Both the position numbers and the translations under genes were made by a program. Below, in pieces: positions 5,776 to 11,919 of a stretch of 13,740 bases of DNA (positions within the stretch are counted from its first letter, which is position 1; every line of letters begins with the position of its first letter). The DNA comes from an uncultured Prevotella sp. GTDB lineage: Bacteria; Bacteroidota; Bacteroidia; Bacteroidales; Bacteroidaceae. The notes beneath the pieces are model-generated. The model saw only the letters and a program-made list of their open reading frames with translations, was not told where the DNA came from and made no database searches. The stretch is from assembly GCA_900553155.1 (NCBI GenBank), contig USCM01000027.1, positions 1 to 13,740 of the forward strand, written 5' to 3'.

Positions 5776-6803
5776 ACTCTATCGGCAATCGCTACCGGGT
5801 CGATGTTGTTAAGGCAGGCATAGTCGCCGCGCAGACATGGGCGGTTGCCATAGATAGAGCATGGACGGCAAGGCATATCGAGCTGAACGGCATCGTCTAC
5901 CGACTGATTCCATCCCATAAAACCAGCGTAAGGGTGTGTTGCGCCCCACACACTCACGACGCGGGTTCCGCATATCGAAGCCAGGTGCATATTGGCACTG
6001 TCCATCGACACCATTGTGTCGAGCTGGCTCATCACTATCATTTCCTGCTGCAACGAGCCGAGCAGAGCCGACACGTTGAGGCAATTCTTATAACGGTTGC
6101 ACCAATCGTTGAGCACATCCATTTCCTTCTGTCCACCGCCAAACAGCATTATACGGCACGACGGGTGTCGACGTATAATCTCGGCTATCACCATTTCCAT
6201 TTTCTCGACGGGATATATCTTGCCGCTATGTGCTGCAAACGGAGCTATGCCTATCCACTGCTGAAACATCTTCTTCTCGCCAATGCTGTCGAGCACGGGT
6301 CTCAAGTTGGCACCCGTTGGGGGGAAGATTGATTCGAAGTCGAGCTTGACGGGGTAGCCCAACCGTGCCAGCACGTCGGCATAATTCTCGAACGACGTTG
6401 GCAACTGCTGCAGTTGCTTGTCTTTTTGCGATACAAGCTGACGGCGCTGACGGCGGTGCTTGTCGATATGTTCTACACGATAGCGTCCAAGGTTGAACCT
6501 CATGCGCAGGTAAGACGAGCGCAGGATGTTGTGCATATCGGCAATGGCGGTGAAGTTTTTGGCCACCAAACGGCGGTAGAGGGCATTAAGTCCAGACACT
6601 CCGTGGTATTCGCCCTTCAAGTCGGCCTCCATAAACCCAACATTGGGTGCAAGTTCGTCGAAGAAGGGACGTGCAAACGGGCGGCTCAGTACCGTGATGC
6701 GTAGGTCGGGATACTGCTTAGCAAGCGAGCTCACCACTGGCACAAGCATGGCAACGTCGCCCATTGCCGAGAAGCGCATTATAAGGAGATGGTCTGTTTT
6801 CAT
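5754..6803 (-). CDS. glycosyltransferase family 9 (heptosyltransferase-like)
   Basis: The 349-residue product matches family 9 glycosyltransferases, which move ADP-heptose to the lipopolysaccharide inner core at the cytoplasmic face of the inner membrane. The N-terminus has LLIMRFSAMGDVAMLVPVV, the fold's first strand and helix. The C-terminal half has the nucleotide-sugar site GATHPYAGF and a cysteine cluster CRPCSIYGNRPCL typical of Bacteroidetes members. The exact donor and acceptor cannot be read from sequence. The gene starts 30 nt after DUF4254. Its final six residues (ELGIRN) and stop are encoded by heptad repeats (5754-5774), so the tail was probably acquired by repeat insertion. Confidence 0.88.
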   Translation of the reverse strand: MKTDHLLIMRFSAMGDVAMLVPVVSSLAKQYPDLRITVLSRPFARPFFDELAPNVGFMEADLKGEYHGVSGLNALYRRLVAKNFTAIADMHNILRSSYLRMRFNLGRYRVEHIDKHRRQRRQLVSQKDKQLQQLPTSFENYADVLARLGYPVKLDFESIFPPTGANLRPVLDSIGEKKMFQQWIGIAPFAAHSGKIYPVEKMEMVIAEIIRRHPSCRIMLFGGGQKEMDVLNDWCNRYKNCLNVSALLGSLQQEMIVMSQLDTMVSMDSANMHLASICGTRVVSVWGATHPYAGFMGWNQSVDDAVQLDMPCRPCSIYGNRPCLRGDYACLNNIDPVAIADRVELGIRN

Positions 6804-6827
6804 TGTTTAGGTTTAGATAAGAGTGTG

Positions 6828-6852
6828 TGTGCTCTACTTCTTGTAGAGCACA
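6828..6852. terminator. 10-bp hairpin spanning the DUF4254 stop codon
   Basis: TGTGCTCTAC (6828-6837) pairs perfectly with GTAGAGCACA (6843-6852) around a 5-nt loop. The TAG stop (6834-6836) is in the stem. No T-run follows on the minus strand, so a role in RNA processing, stability or translation coupling to GT9 is more likely than termination. Confidence 0.6.
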
Positions 6853-7436
6853 GGGTTTGTTGACGGGTCGTTGTACATCTTCATCTGGCGATAAACCTTC
6901 ATGTACTTGCGTCCTGCCTCGATGTCGTCCAGCAGCTGGTCGATGGCAAGCGAGAGGTCGCGCTGCTGCTCAAGCAGAACGTCGAGCTTGGCCTTGCACT
7001 TAAGGCGGTGCTCTTCTGTAGCGTCAGTGCGCTCGGCCTGCTCGCGCATGTGGTAAATTTTGAGGGCGAGGATAGAGAGGCGGTCTACAGCCCAAGCCGG
7101 GCTCTCGGTGTTGAGGCGTGCGTCTGGCTGTATGTTTACGTCGCTGTACTTCTGACGGAAATACGAGTCGATTTGCTCAACGAGGTCGGTACGGTCTTGG
7201 TTAGAGCGGTCGATGCGGCGCTTCAACGACAGAGCCTCCACCGGGTCGATGTGCGGGTCGCGGATGATGTCCTCGAAGTGCCATTGCACAGTGTCTATCC
7301 AGCACTTAAGGTAGAGACGGTTCTCTATCTCGTCGCGCTCGTATGGGTTATTGATAGGAGTCTCAATGTCGTCCTTAATGTGATAGTCGGCGATAGCCTT
7401 GTTGAAAATGTGGTTGCAAAGTTCTGAGAATGACAT
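6834..7436 (-). CDS. DUF4254 family protein
   Basis: This 200-residue protein matches DUF4254, a Bacteroidetes family of unknown function. It is predicted largely helical and charged, with likely coiled-coil segments around residues 65-100 and 125-185 (e.g. LSLKRRIDRSNQ, RLSILALKIYHMREQ, KAKLDVLLEQQRDL). There is no signal peptide or membrane segment, so it is cytoplasmic. It precedes the GT9 gene by 30 nt and the pair shares upstream promoters, which suggests a role tied to surface polysaccharide or LPS assembly, possibly as a partner of the transferase. That role is inference from neighbourhood only. The ATG at 7436 is the first in frame. Confidence 0.85.
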   Translation of the reverse strand: MSFSELCNHIFNKAIADYHIKDDIETPINNPYERDEIENRLYLKCWIDTVQWHFEDIIRDPHIDPVEALSLKRRIDRSNQDRTDLVEQIDSYFRQKYSDVNIQPDARLNTESPAWAVDRLSILALKIYHMREQAERTDATEEHRLKCKAKLDVLLEQQRDLSLAIDQLLDDIEAGRKYMKVYRQMKMYNDPSTNPVLYKK

Positions 7437-7504
7437 ATTCTATAAGAGTTTGTTATTAATATTAAGATTTAGGGTGTAACAGTTGTCTCTTTGTTGTTAT
7501 TATG

Positions 7505-7537
7505 CAAAGATAGTGCAAACCGAATGCAGAATATCAA
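7505..7537 (-). promoter_or_regulatory. second promoter candidate for DUF4254-GT9
   Basis: TATCTTTG (7512-7505) matches the -7 consensus. TTG (7537-7535) lies 22 nt upstream, slightly far. It is nearer to the gene than the promoter at 7578-7608. Confidence 0.45.
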
Positions 7538-7577
7538 GCTTGCTTGAATATTATGCTGAGGTGCAGCCTATTTTATG

Positions 7578-7608
7578 CAAATATAAGGTAAAACAGGCAA
7601 ACCGCCAA
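7578..7608 (-). promoter_or_regulatory. promoter of DUF4254-GT9
   Basis: On the minus strand TTG (7608-7606) is followed by 20 nt and TATATTTG (7585-7578), an exact consensus fit. Transcription would start near 7571, about 135 nt before the DUF4254 ATG. It lies beyond the tyrS terminator hairpin, so the pair is independent of tyrS. Confidence 0.65.
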
Positions 7609-7691
7609 ATAATGAACGGCTTTTTTATATAAAGATACTATTTTGTATTGAATTAGCAATCCGCAAAGCCAAAAATGTTGGTATAAGGCAA

Positions 7692-7746
7692 ACGCCCAGT
7701 AAGGGCAGTGGCGCTTGTTTGTAGCGTTTAAGCCTTTACTGGGCGT
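7692..7746 (-). terminator. tyrS 3' hairpin
   Basis: ACGCCCAGTA (7692-7701) and its following bases pair with the inverse copy ending at 7746: 15-nt arms 7692-7706 and 7732-7746 differ at one position. An inner CGCT...AGCG hairpin (7712-7726) lies in the loop. On the minus strand GTTT follows the stem, a weak T-run. It lies 21 nt after the tyrS stop and is the most likely end of the metK-tyrS transcript. Confidence 0.6.
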
Positions 7747-7766
7747 ATGTTATAAAGTGATAGTTT

Positions 7767-9068
7767 TTACTTTACGGTGATGAGATAGTAGTTCTTCTTG
7801 CCACGCTGAACGAGCAGGTACTTGCCGTCGATAAGGTCGTCGGCAGTAACCACGCGGTCGAAGGCAGCGAGCTTCTCCTTGTTGAGCGACACGCCTCCGC
7901 CCTGAACGAGCTTGCGCATCTCGCCCTTTGAGCCGAATATCTTGACCTCGTCGCGGGTGAAGATGTCTACTGCTGGCTGTCCAAGCTGGTCCTTGTCGAG
8001 TGTGAAGTGAGGCACACCCTCGAAGATAGAGAGCAGTGTTGCCTCGTCAAACTTCTGCAGAGTCTCCTTTGTTCCCTTGCCGAAGAGTATGCTTGAAGCT
8101 TCCTGAGCCGTCTCGAGGTCCTCACGCGAGTGAACCATTGTTGTAACCTCCTCTGCCAAGCGCTTCTGCAGGATGCGGCGGCCTGGGTCTTCCGAGTGCT
8201 CGGCTATGAGCGCGTCGATAGTCTCCTTGTCGAGGTCGGTGAATATCTTGATGTACTTCTCAGCCTCCACGTCGCTAACGTTGAGCCAGAACTGGTAGAA
8301 GGCGTACGGTGTGGTGCGCTGTGGGTCGAGCCATACGTTGCCGCTCTCGGTCTTGCCGAACTTCTTGCCGTCGCTCTTTGTGATAAGCGGGCAGGTAAGA
8401 CAGTAGGCCTCGGCGTCGTTGCCAAGGGTGCGGTGTATAAGCTCTGTACCTGTGGTCATGTTGCCCCACTGGTCGTTGCCACCGAGCTGAAGGCGTATGC
8501 CGTACTTCTGATACTGATAGAGGAAGTCGTAGCCCTGTAGCAACTGGTATGTGAACTCGGTGAAAGACAGTCCGTCGCGTGCCTCGCCGTTGAGACGCTT
8601 CTGTACAGAGTCCTTAGCCATCATATAGTTCACGGTGATGTGCTTGCCCACCTCGCGGGCAAAGTCGAGGAAGGTAAAGTCCTTCATCCAGTCGTAGTTG
8701 TTCACAAGCTCTGCCTTGTTGGGGTCTGAGCTGTCGAAGTCGAGGAACTTAGCCACCTGCTTCTTGATAGCCTCCTGGTTGTGGTAGAGGGTATCCGAAT
8801 CGAGGAGGTTGCGCTCCTGGCTCTTGCCCGAAGGGTCGCCAATCATACCTGTTGCGCCGCCCACAAGCAGATAAGGCTTGTGTCCGCAACGCTGCAGATG
8901 ACGCAGCATCATGATGCCGCATAGATGGCCAATGTGCAGAGAGTCGGCAGTTGGGTCGGTGCCCAGATACGCAGACACCATGTGGGTATTGAGATATTCC
9001 TCAGTACCGGGCATAATCTGCGCGAGCATGCCGCGCCAGCGCAGTTCTTCAACGAAATTTTTTGCCAT
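7767..9068 (-). CDS. tyrS: tyrosine--tRNA ligase
   Basis: Tyrosyl-tRNA synthetase joins tyrosine to tRNA-Tyr using ATP. The 433-residue length is normal. Class I landmarks are HIGH (45-48) in LGTDPTADSLHIGHLCG, the tyrosine pocket around QLLQGYDF (175-182) and GGNDQWGN (196-203), and KFGKT (236-240) as the KMSKS-like loop. The last 60 or so residues form an S4-type RNA-binding domain (GEMRKLVQGGGVSLN, DLIDGKYLLVQRGKKNYYLI). It is the last gene of the metK-tyrS run. No TAnnTTTG promoter is seen in the 155 nt between yidD and tyrS; that gap carries a GTAGGT array and a heptad repeat. A 6-bp inverted repeat (7753-7758 with 7769-7774) brackets the stop codon. Confidence 0.98.
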   Translation of the reverse strand: MAKNFVEELRWRGMLAQIMPGTEEYLNTHMVSAYLGTDPTADSLHIGHLCGIMMLRHLQRCGHKPYLLVGGATGMIGDPSGKSQERNLLDSDTLYHNQEAIKKQVAKFLDFDSSDPNKAELVNNYDWMKDFTFLDFAREVGKHITVNYMMAKDSVQKRLNGEARDGLSFTEFTYQLLQGYDFLYQYQKYGIRLQLGGNDQWGNMTTGTELIHRTLGNDAEAYCLTCPLITKSDGKKFGKTESGNVWLDPQRTTPYAFYQFWLNVSDVEAEKYIKIFTDLDKETIDALIAEHSEDPGRRILQKRLAEEVTTMVHSREDLETAQEASSILFGKGTKETLQKFDEATLLSIFEGVPHFTLDKDQLGQPAVDIFTRDEVKIFGSKGEMRKLVQGGGVSLNKEKLAAFDRVVTADDLIDGKYLLVQRGKKNYYLITVK

Positions 9069-9122
9069 TGTTATGTATGTTTTAAACTGATGTTTTGGGT
9101 TGTTGGGGGCTTGTGGATGGGG

Positions 9123-9165
9123 GTAGGTGATGGTAGGTGGGGTAGGTGCTGTAGGTTTGGTAGGT
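9123..9165. repeat. five-copy GTAGGT short tandem repeat
   Basis: GTAGGT starts at 9123, 9133, 9142, 9151 and 9160, a period of 9-10 bp. The minus strand is ACCTAC-rich and lies in the tyrS leader. The strand asymmetry (G-rich plus, C-rich minus) is unlike nearby sequence. Such short repeats can change copy number by slippage. Confidence 0.85.
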
Positions 9166-9170
9166 GGAAG

Positions 9171-9204
9171 GAAACTCTTAATTCCTAACTCTTAACTCCT
9201 AATT
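9171..9204 (-). repeat. heptad repeat, third site
   Basis: Read on the minus strand it has heptads AATTAG, GAGTTAA, GAGTTAG, GAATTAA, GAGTTTC. It follows directly after the hairpin at 9205-9229, keeping the order hairpin then heptads seen in copies A and B. Confidence 0.8.
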
Positions 9205-9229
9205 CCATAAGGCTCGAAGAGCCTTATGG
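9205..9229. repeat. 11-bp hairpin spanning the yidD stop codon
   Basis: CCATAAGGCTC (9205-9215) pairs perfectly with GAGCCTTATGG (9219-9229) around a GAA loop (TTC on the minus strand). The yidD TAA (9224-9226) is in the stem. No T-run follows on the minus strand. The loop type matches the hairpins at 5640-5656, 5721-5733 and 541-558. Confidence 0.8.
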
Positions 9230-9496
9230 CACCGGGTCGTACCCCGATCCGCCCCATGGGTTGCACCTTAGTATGCGCCAGATGGATAGCGCCATACCCT
9301 TAAAGAAGCCGTGTTTAAGGAGGGCTTGGCGTGCGTATTCCGAGCAAGTGGGCTGGAAGCGGCACGATGCCGGGGTGTATGGGGTTATAAACTTCTGATA
9401 GAAGATGATGGGTTGTACCGTAAGCCAAGCCAAGAAGCGTGAGAGGCTGCGTAGAATCTGCTTTATATCCATATCTGCGTGGGCTTTGATGTCCAT
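9224..9496 (-). CDS. yidD: membrane protein insertion efficiency factor YidD
   Basis: YidD is a small membrane-associated protein that helps YidC insert proteins into the inner membrane. The 90-residue product has the family signature CRFQPTCSEYARQAL (45-59), a following GFFKG (63-67), RILRCNPW (74-81) and the ending GGSGYDPVP. Residues about 20-40 form an amphipathic N-terminal helix (FLAWLTVQPIIFYQKFI). Two in-frame ATGs exist, at 9496 and 9472, created by a 24-bp tandem duplication (MDIKAHAD repeated as MDIK). The shorter form matches usual YidD lengths better, so the true start is uncertain. It follows rnpA by 21 nt (45 nt for the short form), the normal neighbour. Confidence 0.95.
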   Translation of the reverse strand: MDIKAHADMDIKQILRSLSRFLAWLTVQPIIFYQKFITPYTPASCRFQPTCSEYARQALLKHGFFKGMALSIWRILRCNPWGGSGYDPVP

Positions 9497-9513
9497 ATCT
9501 GCGTGGGCTTTGA
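9468..9513 (-). repeat. 24-bp tandem duplication at the yidD start
   Basis: Positions 9468-9489 and 9492-9513 are identical over 22 nt with a period of 24. The duplication carries the start codon of yidD, giving two possible starts. A near-identical motif (AAGCCCACGC, one base, GATATG) occurs on the plus strand at 2-18, so this is probably a dispersed repeat. Confidence 0.85.
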
Positions 9514-9517
9514 CGTT

Positions 9518-10003
9518 TTACATCTGCTTAGAGTTATCAGCCTTGGGGGGCAAGACATGAAGCTTCTCCCTAAGTCGGTTGAGCAGACTCGTCATACGCT
9601 GTTCTACCTCAGCCGTGTCGAGCATGCGGTCGGCAGTCCAGATAAAGCACATAGACAGCTTTAGGTGTCCAGCCTTGTCAAGCTCGTCTGTAAGGATGTG
9701 CTTGTTGAGGCGGTAAGCCTCGCGCACTTGGCGCTTGATGCGGTTGCGCTTGACGGCACGCTTGAAGAATCGCTTTGGCACGCTTACCATCATTTGCGCC
9801 ATAGGCTCTTTCTTCGGTGCTGGCTGCTCATCCGGCTGCGCCACGGGTTCGCCATCGTTCTCGCCCCTCTCTTCAGCCATGTAGACCACACGGAGCGGCG
9901 ATGCCGTCATAGCCTTAGAGCCGCCTCCACGAAAGAGCCGGTCTATCTGCTTCTTGCTGTTGATGCGCTCCGATTGGGGGAGTGAGAATGTTGGTGAAGT
10001 CAT
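9518..10003 (-). CDS. rnpA: ribonuclease P protein component
   Basis: RnpA assists the RNase P RNA in cutting 5' leaders from precursor tRNAs. The RNR signature KRAVKRNRIKRQVREAYR (81-98) is intact, and the N-terminus FSLPQSERINSKKQIDRLF (residues 6-24) is the usual substrate-binding face. At 161 residues it is longer than the common 110-135. The extra length is a low-complexity acidic and proline-rich insert at about 44-68 (EERGENDGEPVAQPDEQPAP) between two core strands, plus a loose tail ending KADNSKQM. The start at 10003 follows AGGA by a few bases, one of the few Shine-Dalgarno-like sites here. It lies between hemD and yidD. Confidence 0.95.
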   Translation of the reverse strand: MTSPTFSLPQSERINSKKQIDRLFRGGGSKAMTASPLRVVYMAEERGENDGEPVAQPDEQPAPKKEPMAQMMVSVPKRFFKRAVKRNRIKRQVREAYRLNKHILTDELDKAGHLKLSMCFIWTADRMLDTAEVEQRMTSLLNRLREKLHVLPPKADNSKQM

Positions 10004-10008
10004 TTCCT

Positions 10009-10032
10009 TGTTTTACTTGTTTACTCGTTTAC
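10009..10032. repeat. three 8-bp tandem repeats before rnpA
   Basis: TGTTTTAC, TTGTTTAC and TCGTTTAC run head to tail in the hemD-rnpA gap, 5 nt before the rnpA ATG. The upstream side, 10037-10042 with 10055-10060 (AGCATG with CATGCT), forms a 6-bp hairpin just after the hemD stop. Confidence 0.6.
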
Positions 10033-10064
10033 GTACAGCATGCCCCGGGCACGCCATGCTTGAG

Positions 10065-10811
10065 CTACTTGTCGTTCTCAAGATACCAGCGCAGAGCTGC
10101 TGTCATCGAAGGATGTTCCTTTGTAGGAGCCTGGAGGTCGAGACGGAATCCCTCGTCTTCCACAGCCTTTGCTGTAGCCGGGCCGAATGTGGCGATGCGC
10201 ACGTCGCCCTGGTTGAACTCGGGGAAGTTCTTTGTAAACGCCTTGATGCCGGTGGGGCTGAAGAACACGAGCATATCGCAGTCGAATGTCTTAGCTTCCT
10301 CTTCGGTAAAGTCGTTGCTCACGGTGCGGTACATCACACACTCCTTGTGGTTGAGCTTCTTGGTGTCGAGCAGTCGCTGCACGTCGTCGTTGTGCACCGA
10401 GCTCAGCGGTACGAGATACTTCTCGGTCTTGTGCTTAACCATAGTGGGGAGAAGCGAGTCGATCTTGCCAGTATTTCCGAAGAAAACCTTACGCTTGCGG
10501 TACTGCACGTACTTCTGTATATAGAGTGCAATAGTCTCGGTTACGCAGAAGTACTTCATGTCTTCCGGGATAGTGATGCGCATCTCCTTTGCCAACTTAA
10601 AGTAGTTGTCTATTGCGTGACGCGATGTAAATACCACAGCGGTGAAATCCAAAAGTCCGATTTTCTGCTGGCGGAACTCCTTTGTGCTTAGTCCTTCAAC
10701 CTTGATGAAGGGGCGGAAAACGAGTTCTACACCGAAGTCATTGGCAATGTCGTAGTAAGGCGACTTTTCGCTCGATGGTTCGGGCTGGGAAATCAAGATT
10801 TTCTTTATCAT
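10065..10811 (-). CDS. hemD: uroporphyrinogen-III synthase
   Basis: HemD closes hydroxymethylbilane into uroporphyrinogen III in tetrapyrrole (heme, cobalamin) synthesis. The 248-residue length and two-domain layout fit: domain 1 is the N- and C-terminal parts, domain 2 the middle. Recognisable stretches are KKILISQPEP (3-12), AVVFTSRHAIDNYF (58-71), the domain-2 region KYLVPLSSVHNDDVQRLL, DMLVFFSPTGIKAF and IATFGPATAKAVEDEGF near the end. Sequence identity in this family is low, so the call rests on the pattern and on the position between DUF4271 and rnpA. It starts 44 nt after DUF4271 across an AT dinucleotide run (10821-10834). Confidence 0.9.
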   Translation of the reverse strand: MIKKILISQPEPSSEKSPYYDIANDFGVELVFRPFIKVEGLSTKEFRQQKIGLLDFTAVVFTSRHAIDNYFKLAKEMRITIPEDMKYFCVTETIALYIQKYVQYRKRKVFFGNTGKIDSLLPTMVKHKTEKYLVPLSSVHNDDVQRLLDTKKLNHKECVMYRTVSNDFTEEEAKTFDCDMLVFFSPTGIKAFTKNFPEFNQGDVRIATFGPATAKAVEDEGFRLDLQAPTKEHPSMTAALRWYLENDK

Positions 10812-10855
10812 TTGTCTATCTAATATATATATATCGTGAATGTATGTATGCTATG

Positions 10856-11896
10856 TCAGAAATTCACTTTCAGACAGTTGCCTATAATGTCGAGTACGCC
10901 TAACAACATCATGAGAGGCAATAGTTCAAGCGTGCAAAAGTACAAAAAAATCTGCAAAGAATGGCCCGAATGTCTGAAAAAGATGATGTACGACTTGTAA
11001 AGTGCCAGCATTTTGAACAATGCTATCACCGCACCGGTACAAACAAGCGTTGTTTCAACCGGCACTTCGAAATAGGCTTGCAGCATAACCGCAGGGAATA
11101 TGCACACGCCCTCCATAGCCAGGAGGAAGAGGTACGACTTCATCCAGATGTCGTTGAGGCGCCTGTCGAAGAACACCCAGCCCGTTATCCAGTAGGCTGC
11201 CGACTTAAGCAGCACGTAGGCAAGATTGATAAGCGCAAAGACGCCTATCACCTGATATTGGTCGATGATGAAGGTGTCGGTTACGCGTATCTGTACGTGG
11301 AAGAAGAAAACCAATGCGAAGAGCAGACAGCTCTGCAGCACGAAGAAGAACTGCACGCGCAACTCTCCCGACGTCTCGGTGATGCCCGATGTGCGCTCGT
11401 CGTGCGGCGGGCGGAAGAAGTGGCGGGCTTGCTTGTATACAAACCTCTTCGACTTGGCGAAGGCTATTGCGGCGATGATGAAGCAGAACAGCAACAAGCC
11501 GGTGATGACATTGTCGCGTGCTATGCTGTAAGGCACCGGGTCGCCGGCAACGCCTTGGCGTCCTCCGAAGAGCTCGGGGTTGAAGTAGGGCTGTCCGTGC
11601 AGAAACGAGTCGCCCTGAAACTCGGGCATGCTTACGTCGCGCCACGAGCGTCCAGCCGTATGTCCGGGCAGATGCAGCGTGTCTGGCTGCTGACTCCACG
11701 TTATCTCCGACGGCTTGATGTTGGCCTGTATAGCCGAGTCTTGCTGTTCGGGTGTGGCGTTTTTAGGCAGCCACGACAACACCTGGGCAGGCGTAAGCTG
11801 GTGGTGCTGCCTTGGTGTGGCAGCGCCGCCCACTTGTCCGTCCTCGTTGAGGAGAATCTCCTCGGTGTGTATGGAGTCAGAAGCGAGAGTGTTCAT
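10856..11896 (-). CDS. DUF4271 family membrane protein
   Basis: This 346-residue protein matches DUF4271, a Bacteroidetes membrane family of unknown function. Residues 1-125 are hydrophilic, rich in Gln, Pro and His. About six membrane helices follow, near 130-147, 183-201, 215-238, 253-276, 283-305 and 313-335. The charged loop 150-180 includes RPPHDERTSG. It is an inner-membrane protein; no catalytic motif is evident. It lies 23 nt after metK and 44 nt before hemD in the same direction. Its stop codon lies in the loop of a 6-bp inverted repeat (10836-10841 with 10862-10867). The start at 11896 is the only nearby ATG. Confidence 0.85.
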   Translation of the reverse strand: MNTLASDSIHTEEILLNEDGQVGGAATPRQHHQLTPAQVLSWLPKNATPEQQDSAIQANIKPSEITWSQQPDTLHLPGHTAGRSWRDVSMPEFQGDSFLHGQPYFNPELFGGRQGVAGDPVPYSIARDNVITGLLLFCFIIAAIAFAKSKRFVYKQARHFFRPPHDERTSGITETSGELRVQFFFVLQSCLLFALVFFFHVQIRVTDTFIIDQYQVIGVFALINLAYVLLKSAAYWITGWVFFDRRLNDIWMKSYLFLLAMEGVCIFPAVMLQAYFEVPVETTLVCTGAVIALFKMLALYKSYIIFFRHSGHSLQIFLYFCTLELLPLMMLLGVLDIIGNCLKVNF

Positions 11897-11919
11897 CTTA
11901 TCGAATTAATGGTTGTTCG

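Larger units (their letters stand above)
9069..9223 (-). other. repeat-filled yidD-tyrS spacer
   Basis: This 155-nt spacer holds no gene. Going toward tyrS it contains a hairpin spanning the yidD stop, a heptad array, five GTAGGT copies and a G/T-rich stretch on the plus strand. It may be a translation or processing barrier within the operon, since tyrS has no evident promoter of its own. Confidence 0.6.

Noticed and set aside
9080..9175. Tyrosine-rich leader peptide before tyrS
   Set aside because: One minus-strand frame through the ACCTAC array reads Thr-Tyr repeatedly, which would suggest attenuation by tyrosine supply. An in-frame TAA lies just upstream and no ATG, GTG or TTG follows before the Tyr codons, so the frame cannot be started. 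The Tyr codons are a by-product of the repeat.
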